A DNA stretch of 64,000 nt, taken from the NCBI GenBank assembly GCA_019637225.1, contig JAHBWC010000007.1:62001-126000 (forward strand), in the 5' to 3' direction. The stretch is from Labilithrix sp. GTDB taxonomy: Bacteria > Myxococcota_A > Polyangia > Polyangiales > Polyangiaceae. Each line of letters opens with the position of its first letter. Within the stretch, counting starts at the first letter, position 1. Of the stretch, positions 45,952-53,956 are shown one piece after another. A program made the translations under genes and the position numbers. The notes below the pieces were generated by a model. That model was not told the DNA's origin. It did no database searches and saw only the letters and a program-made list of their open reading frames with translations.

Positions 45952-46998
45952 ATGAACGCGCTCGCCGAGAGGCTCCGGACGCTGCGTCGCGATCCGATGG
46001 CGCTGCCCTCGCTCCTCGCGGCGGCCTCGGCGACGGCGCTCATCCTCGGCGCCGCGCTGATCGGCGCGACGATCCGGCTCCTGCCCTGGGCGCTCGACCC
46101 GACGATCCCGTGGAGCACGCTCGCGCCCTTCGCGAAGAGCCTTCTCGCGGTCGCGTTCGAGGCCGCGCTGATGACGGGCTGGCCCGTCGGTTGGGCGCTC
46201 GCCACGCAGCGGCTCGTCGAGCGCGGCGAGGCGCGGGTGCTCGCCTCGCTCGGTGAGCCTCCTCACCGGACGATCGGCCGTCTCCTCCCGCAAGCGTCGG
46301 TCCTCGGCGCCGTGCTCGTCCTGTCGTCGAGCGTGCTGGGCTACGAAGCCGCCGCGCCGGGGAAGGTCGTCAACGCGCTCCTGGCCGACGGCCGTGCGAC
46401 GTGCGAGCCGGGCGCCACCCACGGCGTTCCGTTCGTCTCGGCGACCTGGCTCTGTCCCGCCGGGGCCGAGGGCCCGATCGGTGACGAGCGCCCGCGTCTC
46501 GTCGGGCGCGCGCCCCTCGGCGGCGTCGTCTTCACGGCCGAAGACGCGAAGGTGAGCGATGACCTCCGCCGCATCGAGCTCGTGGGAGCGCGGCTCCTGC
46601 TGCCCACCGGCTCGCCGTCGACGCGCGTGCGCGTGCGCGTCGACACGCTCGTCCTCCGTGGCCTGGCGCCCTGGGCCCGGGCCTCGTCGCTCCCGCCCGC
46701 GCTCCGCGCGGGGGTCGTCGCGGGCTCGTCGCTCGTCGCGGGGTGCGCCGCGGCGGCGGCGATCCTCCGCGGACGGAGGCGCCGGGTCGGCGGCGTCGCG
46801 GCCGCCGCGATCGGCGCGGCCGGCCCGCTGGCGGCGCTCGTAACGCTCCGTGCGCTCGAGCTTCGGGTGCCGGAAACCGCATCGGGATGGTGGCTGTCGC
46901 TTTTCGGGCTCGTTCCGCTCGCGGCGCTCGTTGCCGTCCTCGCTGCGGCCGCGCTCGTGACGGCCTTGCCCGAGAGACGCGGCGCTGATAGCAAATAA
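45952..46998 (+). CDS. Polytopic membrane protein upstream of tatA, unknown function
   Basis: This 348-residue protein has about six hydrophobic segments: three in the first 135 residues, then a soluble domain (about 140-240) with two cysteines in TCEPGATHGVPFVSATWLC, then three more. This permease-like layout with a central extracytoplasmic domain resembles LptF/LptG in outline, but I see no convincing sequence match. ATG 45952 is chosen over ATG 45886, whose extra residues are Arg/Gly-rich. It is 62 bp from tatA and may share its transcript. Confidence 0.65.
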   Translation: MNALAERLRTLRRDPMALPSLLAAASATALILGAALIGATIRLLPWALDPTIPWSTLAPFAKSLLAVAFEAALMTGWPVGWALATQRLVERGEARVLASLGEPPHRTIGRLLPQASVLGAVLVLSSSVLGYEAAAPGKVVNALLADGRATCEPGATHGVPFVSATWLCPAGAEGPIGDERPRLVGRAPLGGVVFTAEDAKVSDDLRRIELVGARLLLPTGSPSTRVRVRVDTLVLRGLAPWARASSLPPALRAGVVAGSSLVAGCAAAAAILRGRRRRVGGVAAAAIGAAGPLAALVTLRALELRVPETASGWWLSLFGLVPLAALVAVLAAAALVTALPERRGADSK

Positions 46999-47060
46999 GG
47001 AAGGCCGTGTGGTGACACGGTGCATCGCCTCGAAGGTCCTCGCGACCGCCGGAGAACGTC

Positions 47061-47315
47061 ATGCTGGGTGGACTCGGAGCACCGGAGCTCATCGTCATCG
47101 CGCTGATCGCGCTGCTGCTCTTTGGTGCCGGCCGCATCGCGGACATCGGCAAGGGGCTCGGTCAGGGCATCAAGAACTTCAAGCAGGGCTTGAAGGAAGT
47201 CGACGCCGAGGAAGACGACGACGAAGTCGTCGAGGCGAAGGCGAAGAAGGGCGACAAGCCCAAGGCCGAGAAGGCCGAGAAGGCGAAGAAGGAAGCGGCG
47301 GCCGAAGAGGCCTGA
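47061..47315 (+). CDS. tatA: Sec-independent translocase subunit TatA
   Basis: This 84-residue protein has the TatA layout: a short N-terminus, one membrane helix (LIVIALIALLLFG) ending in FG, the amphipathic helix GAGRIADIGKGLGQGIKNFK, and a charged Lys/Glu/Asp tail. TatA forms the pore for folded twin-arginine proteins. tatB and tatC are not in the window. The ATG has GGAG seven bases upstream. It converges with a gene encoding a likely Tat substrate. Confidence 0.93.
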   Translation: MLGGLGAPELIVIALIALLLFGAGRIADIGKGLGQGIKNFKQGLKEVDAEEDDDEVVEAKAKKGDKPKAEKAEKAKKEAAAEEA

Positions 47316-47324
47316 GCCGCGGCG

Positions 47325-48140
47325 TCAGACGCCGCTCTTCTTCAGCCACGCGAGCATCTTCAGCCACGCGTCGTCCGCGGCGGCCTTCGAGTACGTCGGA
47401 CGGTAGTCGGCGTAGAAGGCGTGCTCGGCCTCCGGGTACACTTCGATCTCGGAGCCGCTCGTGCCCTTCGCGATCTCGCGGCGCATCAGCTCGACGTGCG
47501 TGACCGGGATGCCGGTGTCGCGTCCGCCGTAGAGGCCGAGCACCGGGACCTTCAACTTCGCGCCGACGTCGAGCGGCGTCGTCGTCTGGTTCGCGTTCAC
47601 CGCGTGCGAGAGGCGCCCGTACCACGCGGCGCCGGCCTTGGCGCCGCCGCGCGCGGCGTAGAGCCAGACGACGCGTCCGCCCCAGCAGAAGCCGGTGATC
47701 GCCACGCGATCGCCGTCGACCTTGCCGGTCTTCTTCGCCCACGCCTTCGCGGCGTCGAGATCGCTCATCACCTCGCGGTCCGGCACCTTGCTCACGACCT
47801 CGAGGATCTCCTTGAAGCCCGCTAGCTTCGAGACGTCGCCGTGTCGCGCGAAGAGGTCGGGCGCGACCGCCATGTAGCCCGCTTTCGCGAGCCGCCGGCA
47901 GACGTCCTTGATGTGCTCGTGCACGCCGAAGATCTCGTGGACGACGAGCACGAGCGGAAAGGGGCCCTTGCCTTCGGGCATCGCGCGGTAAGCCGGCATC
48001 GCGCCGATGGTCACGTCGCCCGCGACGAGGCCGCTCGGGTCGGTGGTGATCGTCTCGGCCGAGACGGGGCGGACCGCGAGCGCGAAGCCCGCGGCGAGGG
48101 AGCTGGCGACGAACGCGCGGCGCGACAGATCGGTGCTCAT
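47325..48140 (-). CDS. Dienelactone hydrolase family protein with Tat signal
   Basis: This 271-residue alpha/beta hydrolase has a twin-arginine-type signal (LSRRAFVASSLAAGFALA; R7-R8) and a cut near SAE. The DLH fold carries HEIFGVHEHIKDV, the nucleophile C152 in GFCWGGR, the Asp in YGGRDTGIP and the His in EAEHAFYADYR. These are the Cys-Asp-His triad that hydrolyses cyclic lactones in carboxymethylenebutenolidases. It is exported, which is common for Tat-linked members, so the substrate may be extracellular. It lies 9 bp from the convergent tatA. Confidence 0.9.
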   Translation of the reverse strand: MSTDLSRRAFVASSLAAGFALAVRPVSAETITTDPSGLVAGDVTIGAMPAYRAMPEGKGPFPLVLVVHEIFGVHEHIKDVCRRLAKAGYMAVAPDLFARHGDVSKLAGFKEILEVVSKVPDREVMSDLDAAKAWAKKTGKVDGDRVAITGFCWGGRVVWLYAARGGAKAGAAWYGRLSHAVNANQTTTPLDVGAKLKVPVLGLYGGRDTGIPVTHVELMRREIAKGTSGSEIEVYPEAEHAFYADYRPTYSKAAADDAWLKMLAWLKKSGV

Positions 48141-48198
48141 CCCGCGAGCGTTAGCACACCGGCAGGTGGCGCCGGCGCGTGCCGACCGACGCCCCGCG

Positions 48199-49554
48199 CT
48201 ACGGCGACTTCGGGTTCGTGACGCGGCCGGCGAAGAGAAGGCGGCCGTGCTTGGTGTCGTGGATGAGGAAGAGGAACGGATGGTCGGCGCGGAACTCGAC
48301 GACGGGTCCGGTGATCATGCTCGTCGTGCGCATGGTCGCGGCGGTGGCGGCGGCGGCCTCGGTGCCGAGCTCGTCGACCGAGATCCACGTCTGGTGGATG
48401 ACCTGGCTCACGAAGAGCCGCTCGCTCGCGTGCGGATCGGCGATGCCGCTGAAGTCCGCCTTGTCGGTGAACGCCGTCTTCATCCCGAGCTCCTGCAGCG
48501 GCGTGTTCATCGCGCCGCCGGAGCGGAAGACGAAGCGCGGGAGCGTGACGTTGACGCGCGCCGTCGCCAGCGCGGCCGTCCACTTGTCGACCGTGTCGGG
48601 ATCGAGGCTCGCCTCGACCTTCGCGAGCGCGCTCGGCTGCGGGTCGTCCGGCAGGACGACGAGCATCGCGAGCTGGCTGTCGGCGTAGCGAAGCTCGAGC
48701 ACCTTCAGGCCGGGCTCGGTCGCGACGCGGAGCGAGTCGGTCTGGTGCATGAGCGGGACGGTCACCGATTTCTTGCCGTCGGTCTTGAACGGCCCGTCCT
48801 TCGTCTCGGGCTTGCGGAAGGGGAACTCCCAGCGTCCCTTGAACCAGATCGCGTTGGTGACGACGAGGCGCGTCCGCGCGTCGACGGCGCCTTGCGGGAG
48901 GAGATCGGGGATCTTGTCCTTGGTCTTCTCGGCGACCCAGGTGTTGATCGCCTTCCGCGCGTCTTCGGACTTCGCGAAGTCGACGCTCGCCGGCGCGGCG
49001 CCGAAGGACGTCTCGGCGGTCTTCGCGAAGGCCGGCTGGATCGCGAAGTCGTCGTCGATCCAGAGGCGCGTGGCGATGTTGAGCTCGGCGCCGCCCTTCG
49101 AGTCCTGCCACGCGTCGAGCTCGGCGCGCGCGAGGCGCGCCGCGACGTTCGCGTCGTTGTCGAGCCCGAGCGCGGTCGCCATCTCGCGCGCCGTCGATCC
49201 TCGCGCGCCGAGGTACGTGATGCCGAGCGCGTTCCGCACGCTCGTGCCGGAGATCATCGCGTTGTCGGTCGGCTTCTTCATCCGCGCGAGCGCCTTGAAC
49301 GTGAAGGCGTTCGCGTTGCGCACGTCGGCCGACAGCTCGGCGTTCGCGATCGGCGCGCCGTTGGCGGCGGCGGGCCCGGGGAGCTCCTCGGACTTCACCG
49401 GCGGGGACGGATCGGTGGTCGCGGTCGTGAGGGGCGGTACGTCGGCTGGCTGTCCCTTCGCGGCCGCCGACGTTCGGCTCGGCGCCGCGCCGTCGCAACC
49501 CGCGAGGGCGAGACCGAACGGGAGGACCCACGAAGGCACGCGCGGCAGGAGCAT
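48199..49554 (-). CDS. Serpin-family lipoprotein
   Basis: This 451-residue protein has lipobox LALAGC (C20), a Pro/Thr-rich linker, and a full serpin domain: LVVTNAIWFKGRWEFPF, MNTPLQELGM, DELGTEAAAATAA and DHPFLFLIHD. The hinge GTEAAAATA (397-405) is of the inhibitory type with small residues, so it should be able to trap a serine or cysteine protease by loop insertion. The scissile P1 residue falls within the RTTSM stretch; its exact position is ambiguous because the loop may be two residues longer than in alpha-1-antitrypsin. As a lipoprotein it would guard the envelope. GGGAG precedes the ATG directly. Confidence 0.93.
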   Translation of the reverse strand: MLLPRVPSWVLPFGLALAGCDGAAPSRTSAAAKGQPADVPPLTTATTDPSPPVKSEELPGPAAANGAPIANAELSADVRNANAFTFKALARMKKPTDNAMISGTSVRNALGITYLGARGSTAREMATALGLDNDANVAARLARAELDAWQDSKGGAELNIATRLWIDDDFAIQPAFAKTAETSFGAAPASVDFAKSEDARKAINTWVAEKTKDKIPDLLPQGAVDARTRLVVTNAIWFKGRWEFPFRKPETKDGPFKTDGKKSVTVPLMHQTDSLRVATEPGLKVLELRYADSQLAMLVVLPDDPQPSALAKVEASLDPDTVDKWTAALATARVNVTLPRFVFRSGGAMNTPLQELGMKTAFTDKADFSGIADPHASERLFVSQVIHQTWISVDELGTEAAAATAATMRTTSMITGPVVEFRADHPFLFLIHDTKHGRLLFAGRVTNPKSP

Positions 49555-49606
49555 CTCCCACCAGCTATGGCCGCGCGTCGTCGAGCGTCAAGCCGCGCGG
49601 CCATTT

Positions 49607-50446
49607 CTAGTCGCGGATGCCGCCAGCCCATGCGATCGCCTCGCGCAGCGTCTCCGGGTCCTCTGCGGCGTACGTGTGTCCGACCGCGCCGAGGTCGTAG
49701 AAGCGCGCGTCGATCCCCTCGCGCTGGAGGCGCTTGGCGTCCGCGATGAGCGGCGCGTACGCGGCGTCCCACGAGCCGGCCGCGAGCGCGACGCGGACGA
49801 CGCCGGCGTCGCGGAGCTTCTCCGCGCTCGGGTGCGCCTCGGGCGCGGCGATGAGCACGAGCCCACGGAAGCGCGCCTGGCGCGACTTCACGAGATCGAG
49901 CGCGACGTAGCCGCCCTGCGAGAAGCCGACGGCGACGCCGGGTGCGGACGACGCGCCCTTCGCCTCCGCGGCGCGCGTCGCGCGCGCGACGACGGCGCCC
50001 TGCTCCGCGAGGTCACCGCCCCACGACGCCGTCCCGTTCGCCTCGCGCCGCGCCGCTTCGGGGCACACGAGCCAGCCGAGCTCGCGCGCGCCGCCGCGGA
50101 ACCACGGGCACCCGTTCTGCGCGCGGCCGTGGATGCCGTGCAGGTAGACCACCGTCATCGGGTGCGCGGCGGCCTCCGCGGACGGCGGGTAGGCGAGGAG
50201 CGCTCGCCCCTCGGCCTCGAGAGTCACCGGCGTGGACGCGTCGCGCCCGCGGGCCTCGCCGCCGAGCGTCGCGCCGGAGAGCGCCGTCGTACGCGCCGCC
50301 GTCCTCGCGCCTTCCTCGCCGGGCGCGCCCTCGCTCGCTCCGGTGCCGGCCTTCGCGCGGCTCACGAAGACGGTGCCGAGCGACGCGGCGACCACGAGAC
50401 AAAAGACGGCGAAACGCGCGCCGAGGCGCGACGACGAGATCGACAT
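49607..50446 (-). CDS. Secreted or periplasmic alpha/beta hydrolase
   Basis: This 279-residue protein has an N-terminal hydrophobic signal (FAVFCLVVAASLGTVFVSRAKA), then an alpha/beta hydrolase fold with VVYLHGIHGRAQNG (oxyanion region), the nucleophile Ser in GVAVGFSQGGYVALD, and a late His in GAVGHTYAAED. The mature part most resembles carboxylesterase/poly(3-hydroxybutyrate) depolymerase-like hydrolases, but the substrate is not evident. TGGAG lies a few bases before the ATG. It follows the same strand as the serpin, 52 bp upstream of it. Confidence 0.8.
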   Translation of the reverse strand: MSISSSRLGARFAVFCLVVAASLGTVFVSRAKAGTGASEGAPGEEGARTAARTTALSGATLGGEARGRDASTPVTLEAEGRALLAYPPSAEAAAHPMTVVYLHGIHGRAQNGCPWFRGGARELGWLVCPEAARREANGTASWGGDLAEQGAVVARATRAAEAKGASSAPGVAVGFSQGGYVALDLVKSRQARFRGLVLIAAPEAHPSAEKLRDAGVVRVALAAGSWDAAYAPLIADAKRLQREGIDARFYDLGAVGHTYAAEDPETLREAIAWAGGIRD

Positions 50447-50723
50447 GAGCGAGCTCCAGGACTGCTGGCGGGTGGAGGACGGCAGATCGCGTGGCGCGGC
50501 TCGCGAGGAGCGCGTCAGCGGAGGGGACGGCGGTCGTCGGTTTCTCGGCCGAGCACGCCGAAGCTCTGGGTCAAAGGAACTGCAGCGCTCATGCCGCCCC
50601 TCGCGGGGCCGCGCGCCGGGTCACTTCTCGCGAGCCTGCGAGTACTTCGTTCGACGACGCCGGACTGTGACGTGGGGATCGACACACGCGTCGTGTCTCC
50701 GCTCGCCCGCTCGCCGCGCGTGC

Positions 50724-50741
50724 GTCACCCGATCGGGCGAC
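50724..50741. promoter_or_regulatory. Palindromic operator candidate, copy 1
   Basis: GTCACCCGATCGGGCGAC is an 18-bp palindrome with one mismatch pair. It lies 136 bp upstream of the aminotransferase start, and its centre is 80 bp from copy 2. Confidence 0.55.
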
Positions 50742-50803
50742 AGGCCGTCATTCGCCTCATCGTCGCCTCATCATCGCGTCACGATCGCGTCATGCGGTCG
50801 CGC

Positions 50804-50821
50804 GTCACCCGATCGGGTGAC
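50804..50821. promoter_or_regulatory. Palindromic operator candidate, copy 2 (perfect)
   Basis: GTCACCCGATCGGGTGAC is a perfect 18-bp palindrome. It lies 41 bp upstream of the -10-like hexamer of the aminotransferase gene, where a bound regulator could affect initiation. Confidence 0.6.
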
Positions 50822-50862
50822 GAAGGCTCACGCGAGCTCTCGCCATGGTGCGAGAGCCTGAG

Positions 50863-50868
50863 TAGGCT
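50863..50868 (+). promoter_or_regulatory. Candidate -10 element of the aminotransferase gene
   Basis: TAGGCT ends 9 nt before the ATG at 50878, with no Shine-Dalgarno sequence between. Transcription would start about 3 nt before the codon. The -35 is weak, which would fit activator control by the nearby palindromes. Confidence 0.45.
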
Positions 50869-50877
50869 ACCCGCCAA

Positions 50878-52080
50878 ATGCCGAACTCCCTCGCCCGCCG
50901 CCTCGATGCCGTCCAGCCCAGCGTGACCCTCGCGATGAACGCGAAGGCCGCCGAGCTCCGCACCAAGGGCGCCGACGTCTACGCGTTCGGCGTCGGAGAG
51001 CCCGACTTCGAGCCGCCCGCGTTCGTCCTCGAGGCCGCGCGCGCGGCGCTGGAGAAGGGCGTCTCGAAGTACACGGCGGTGAGCGGCATCCCGGCGCTCA
51101 AGCAGGCGATCTGCGCGCGCACGAGCGAGATGCGCGGCTGGTCGCCGAAGCCCGCGCAGGTGACGGTGTCCGTGGGCGCGAAGCACGCGCTCTTCAACCT
51201 CGCCCTCGCGCTCTACGAGCCGGGCGACGAGGTCGTCATCCCGGCGCCGTACTGGGTGAGCTACCCCGAGCAGGTGAAGCTTTGCGGCGCCACGCCGGTC
51301 TTCGTCGAGACGACGGTGGAGCAGGGCTTCAAGATGTCGCCGCAGGCGTTCCAGAAGGCGCTCTCGCCGCGGACGAAGGCGGTGATCCTCTGCACGCCGT
51401 CGAACCCGACGGGATCGGCGTACACGGGGGACGAGCTCCGGGCGATCGTCGACGTGTGGAAGAAGAGCGACGCGTGGCTCATCGTCGACGAGATCTACGC
51501 GGACCTCGTCTACGACGGCTTCAAGCACGTGTCGGCCGCGACGCTCGCCGGCGACGCGATGGATCGCCTCGTCATCGTCGACGGCGTCTCGAAGACCTAC
51601 GCGATGACCGGCTGGCGCATCGGCTGGAGCATCGCGCCCGAGCGCCTCTCGAAGGCGCTCGACACGGTGCAGGGACAGAGCACGACGAACGCGACGGCGA
51701 TCGCGCAGCACGCTGCGCTCGCGGCGATCACCGGACCGCAGGACGAGGTCGCGAAGATGCGCGCCGAGTTCGAGAAGCGCCGCTCCGTCATGGTCGAGGG
51801 CCTCTGCTCGATCCCCGGCGTGAAGTGCCGCGTGCCGGAGGGCGCGTTCTACGCGTTCGCCGACTGCCGCTCGCTCTACGGCGTCCCCTTCAAGGGCAAG
51901 CCGATCGCGAGCGACGAGGACGTCGCCTTCTTCATGCTCGAAGAAGCGCACGTGGCGGCGGTTCCGGGCGGCGCGTTCGGCGCGCCGGGGTACGTCCGAT
52001 TCAGCTACGCGACGAACGAGGAGCGGATCCGCGGCGGCATCGCGGCGATCAAGGCCGCCGTCGAGCGCGCGCGTGCGTGA
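50878..52080 (+). CDS. Class I pyridoxal-phosphate aminotransferase (aspartate-type)
   Basis: This 400-residue enzyme belongs to fold-type I, subgroup I-beta (thermophilic-type aspartate/prephenate aminotransferases). It has the substrate loop FGVGEPDFEPP, the PLP-phosphate segment GAKHALFNL, the site Asn in TPSNPTGSAY, the Asp in WLIVDEIYADLVYDG, and the Schiff-base Lys in VDGVSKTYAMTGWRIG. It transfers amino groups between aspartate and 2-oxoglutarate, possibly also aromatic partners. It is monocistronic and flanked on both sides by CCCGATCGGG palindromes, so its regulation is likely specific. Confidence 0.95.
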   Translation: MPNSLARRLDAVQPSVTLAMNAKAAELRTKGADVYAFGVGEPDFEPPAFVLEAARAALEKGVSKYTAVSGIPALKQAICARTSEMRGWSPKPAQVTVSVGAKHALFNLALALYEPGDEVVIPAPYWVSYPEQVKLCGATPVFVETTVEQGFKMSPQAFQKALSPRTKAVILCTPSNPTGSAYTGDELRAIVDVWKKSDAWLIVDEIYADLVYDGFKHVSAATLAGDAMDRLVIVDGVSKTYAMTGWRIGWSIAPERLSKALDTVQGQSTTNATAIAQHAALAAITGPQDEVAKMRAEFEKRRSVMVEGLCSIPGVKCRVPEGAFYAFADCRSLYGVPFKGKPIASDEDVAFFMLEEAHVAAVPGGAFGAPGYVRFSYATNEERIRGGIAAIKAAVERARA

Positions 52081-52118
52081 GTGACGGTCGTGTTCGCTCC
52101 GCGCGATCGCCATATCGA

Positions 52119-52134
52119 TCGCCCGATCGGGTGA
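52119..52134. promoter_or_regulatory. Palindromic operator candidate, copy 3
   Basis: TCGCCCGATCGGGTGA shares the core of the two copies upstream of the aminotransferase and starts 39 bp after that gene's stop codon. A weaker relative, TCGCCCGACCGGGGCG, occurs at 57170-57185. Confidence 0.5.
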
Positions 52135-52164
52135 GAGCACAGAGTTCCGCCAGCGACGCTTCTT

Positions 52165-52180
52165 CTCCGTGATCACGGAG
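52165..52180. promoter_or_regulatory. Perfect 16-bp palindrome
   Basis: CTCCGTGATCACGGAG reads identically on both strands. It is in the gap upstream of the Cys-rich lipoprotein gene and resembles a dimeric repressor site; no binding protein is assigned. Confidence 0.5.
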
Positions 52181-52230
52181 AGCCGTTCGACGATGACGGA
52201 CGCGAGGAGAGCGACGAGCACCTTGGCCGC

Positions 52231-52282
52231 CATGACATCGCTGTCATGGAAGCCGCACCGAACTGTGGTGTCCTCACCACAG
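52231..52282. promoter_or_regulatory. Two adjacent inverted repeats
   Basis: CATGACA-TCGC-TGTCATG spans 52231-52248, and CTGTGGTG-TCCT-CACCACAG spans 52263-52282. Both are perfect, with 4-nt loops. They could be operators or, if transcribed, stable tetraloop hairpins. Confidence 0.5.
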
Positions 52283-52534
52283 CACCGCGAAGTGCGCGGA
52301 AGGCGCCTCTCACGTTCGGTGGGGTTTTCTGCAACGAGCTTCTTTCCGGCCGCAGTTTTCGTGTAGGCTCGCGCCGCGGCCCTGGTCCTGCCTGGGTTGT
52401 CATGGAGGAACGGGTCGCACGATCGACAATCCGATTTGGATTCATCGACGAGCAACTTCGTCAATCGACAGTCGGGGCGTCGTACGGGCCCAGCCCGTGT
52501 GAGGACGTCTCCAGTTAGAGAAGGAGAGCTTCGC

Positions 52535-53812
52535 ATGTTGTCAAAACGCTTTCACGGCGCCGCCCTCATGGCTGCCGTCACGCTCACGGCGGTCGTCGGC
52601 TGCGGGGAAGACCCGCTCGCCAGTGCATGCTGCACGGAGTTCAAGGTTGGCGCGGATCTGAGCGGCGTCGACTTCGGCGTCGACGCGTCGATCAAGGGCC
52701 AGTTCAACGCGTTCGCGCAGGCGTCCGCGGACCTCTCGGGCGCGGCCAGCGGCGCGCTCGACGGCGTGACCGGCGCGTGCAAGGGCATGGCGCAGGTCGG
52801 CGGCGCGAACGCGACCGCGGACGAGCCGGCCGATCCGGGGGCCCGCGTGAAGTTCTGGTGCGACCTCGCGGTCGCGAAGATCCAGGCGTCCTTCCAGGCC
52901 CAGGGCGGCGCGTCGGCCGCGCTGAACATCCAGGTGACGCCCGCGGAGTGCAAGGCGTCGTTCAAGGCGGAGGCGAACTGCCAGGCGAGCTGCCAGGTGG
53001 ACGCGAGCTGCGACGCGTCGGCGAAGCCGCCGACGTGCGAGGGCGGCAAGCTCGAAGTGTCGTGCGAGGGCGGCTGCGAGGGCGAGGCCAACGCGAGCAT
53101 CGCGTGCGAAGGCGGCTGCACTGGCACCTGCGAGGGCTCCTGCACCGCGGAGGGCGGCGTCGCCGTCGACTGCGAGGGCAAGTGCGAGGGCACGTGCACT
53201 GCGAAGGCGGGCGCCAGCGATGGCGGCGCGCAGGCGGACGGCAGCTGCAAGGGCGAGTGCAACGGTACCTGCACGGCGAGCGCGACGGCGCCGAAGGTCG
53301 AGTGCAAGGGCACCTGCAAGGGCTCGTGCAGCGCGAAGTGCGAGGCGAAGGCTGGCGCGACGGTCAAGTGCGACGGCAAGTGCTCGGGCAAGGCCGAGCC
53401 GCTGTCCTGCAAGGGCGGCGAGCTCAAGGCGCAGTGCGAGGTCAACGCGGAGTGCGGTGGCAACTGCTCGGCGAGCGCGTCGGCGAAGGCGGAGTGCACC
53501 CCGCCGAAGCTCGACATCGCGTTCTCGGCCTCCGCCCAGGGCTCGGCGTCGGGTGAGGCCGCGCTGATGGTCGAGGCGATCCGCCTCTACCTCCCGGAGA
53601 TCCTCCTCGTGTTCCAGGCGCGCGGTAAGGCGTTCGTGGACCTCACGGGCAAGGTCGTGGCGTCCGGCTCGGCGACGCTCGATCCGGGCAAGCTCGGCCT
53701 CAAGGGCGCGGCGTGCCTCGGCGCGATCGTCCCGGTCGTCGTCCAGGCGGGCGCGAACGTGACCGCGGCGTTCGAGGCTTCGGGCAAGGTGGCTGGCCAG
53801 TTCAGCCTCTGA
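52535..53812 (+). CDS. Cys-rich repeat lipoprotein, unknown function
   Basis: This 425-residue protein has lipobox VVGC (C23), an N-terminal helical Ala/Gln-rich part, and a central region (about 150-320) dominated by C-(E/K/N/T/D)-G-x-C units such as CEGGC, CTGTC, CEGKC, CKGEC and CKGSC. I count 34 cysteines in total. The C-terminus is Cys-poor and hydrophobic/Gly-rich. The regular spacing suggests a disulfide-laddered or metal-binding solenoid at the cell surface. AGAAGGAG precedes the ATG. It is followed by an intrinsic terminator. No family recognised. Confidence 0.8.
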   Translation: MLSKRFHGAALMAAVTLTAVVGCGEDPLASACCTEFKVGADLSGVDFGVDASIKGQFNAFAQASADLSGAASGALDGVTGACKGMAQVGGANATADEPADPGARVKFWCDLAVAKIQASFQAQGGASAALNIQVTPAECKASFKAEANCQASCQVDASCDASAKPPTCEGGKLEVSCEGGCEGEANASIACEGGCTGTCEGSCTAEGGVAVDCEGKCEGTCTAKAGASDGGAQADGSCKGECNGTCTASATAPKVECKGTCKGSCSAKCEAKAGATVKCDGKCSGKAEPLSCKGGELKAQCEVNAECGGNCSASASAKAECTPPKLDIAFSASAQGSASGEAALMVEAIRLYLPEILLVFQARGKAFVDLTGKVVASGSATLDPGKLGLKGAACLGAIVPVVVQAGANVTAAFEASGKVAGQFSL

Positions 53813-53824
53813 TTCGCAGCTGAC

Positions 53825-53842
53825 GTGACGCGAGCGCGTCAC
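53825..53842. repeat. Inverted repeat just after the Cys-rich lipoprotein gene
   Basis: GTGACGC-GAGC-GCGTCAC forms a perfect 7-bp stem with a 4-nt loop 12 bp after the stop codon, immediately before the terminator hairpin. It may be an mRNA-stabilising hairpin. Confidence 0.45.
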
Positions 53843-53850
53843 GACATCGA

Positions 53851-53890
53851 CGAGGCGGTGCATCTCAGGGTGCATCGCCTCGTTGCTTTT
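53851..53890 (+). terminator. Intrinsic terminator of the Cys-rich lipoprotein gene
   Basis: CGAGGCGGTGCAT (53851-53863) pairs with GTGCATCGCCTCG (53870-53882): 13 bp including two G-U pairs, loop 6 nt. TTGCTTTT follows directly. It begins 39 nt after the stop codon at 53812 and is the clearest rho-independent terminator in the window. Confidence 0.75.
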
Positions 53891-53956
53891 CTGGGACAAC
53901 GCGTCATCGTATCGAGCATCCCAGGGGGCACGCTTTTCACTCGAGGTCATTGCCGC

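Larger units (their letters stand above)
50447..50877. other. 431-bp regulatory gap before the aminotransferase
   Basis: This gap lies between divergent genes. It holds two copies of a CACCCGATCGGG palindrome (50724-50741 and 50804-50821), stretches rich in CGTCA / TCATCGCGTCA repeats (50747-50795), and the -10-like TAGGCT next to the aminotransferase start. No gene is supported here. Confidence 0.5.
52081..52534. other. 454-bp gap packed with palindromes
   Basis: No gene is supported between the aminotransferase and the Cys-rich lipoprotein. The gap carries a third CCCGATCGGG copy (52119-52134), a perfect 16-bp palindrome (52165-52180), and inverted repeats at 52231-52248 and 52263-52282. 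Its second half (52300-52530) is noticeably more AT-rich than the genes around it, as expected of a promoter region. Confidence 0.55.

Noticed and set aside
50232-50861. A 209-codon plus-strand frame across the start of the alpha/beta hydrolase and the regulatory gap
   Set aside because: It is mostly antisense to a clear gene and crosses the palindromes. Its composition (Ser/Arg-rich) is not protein-like.
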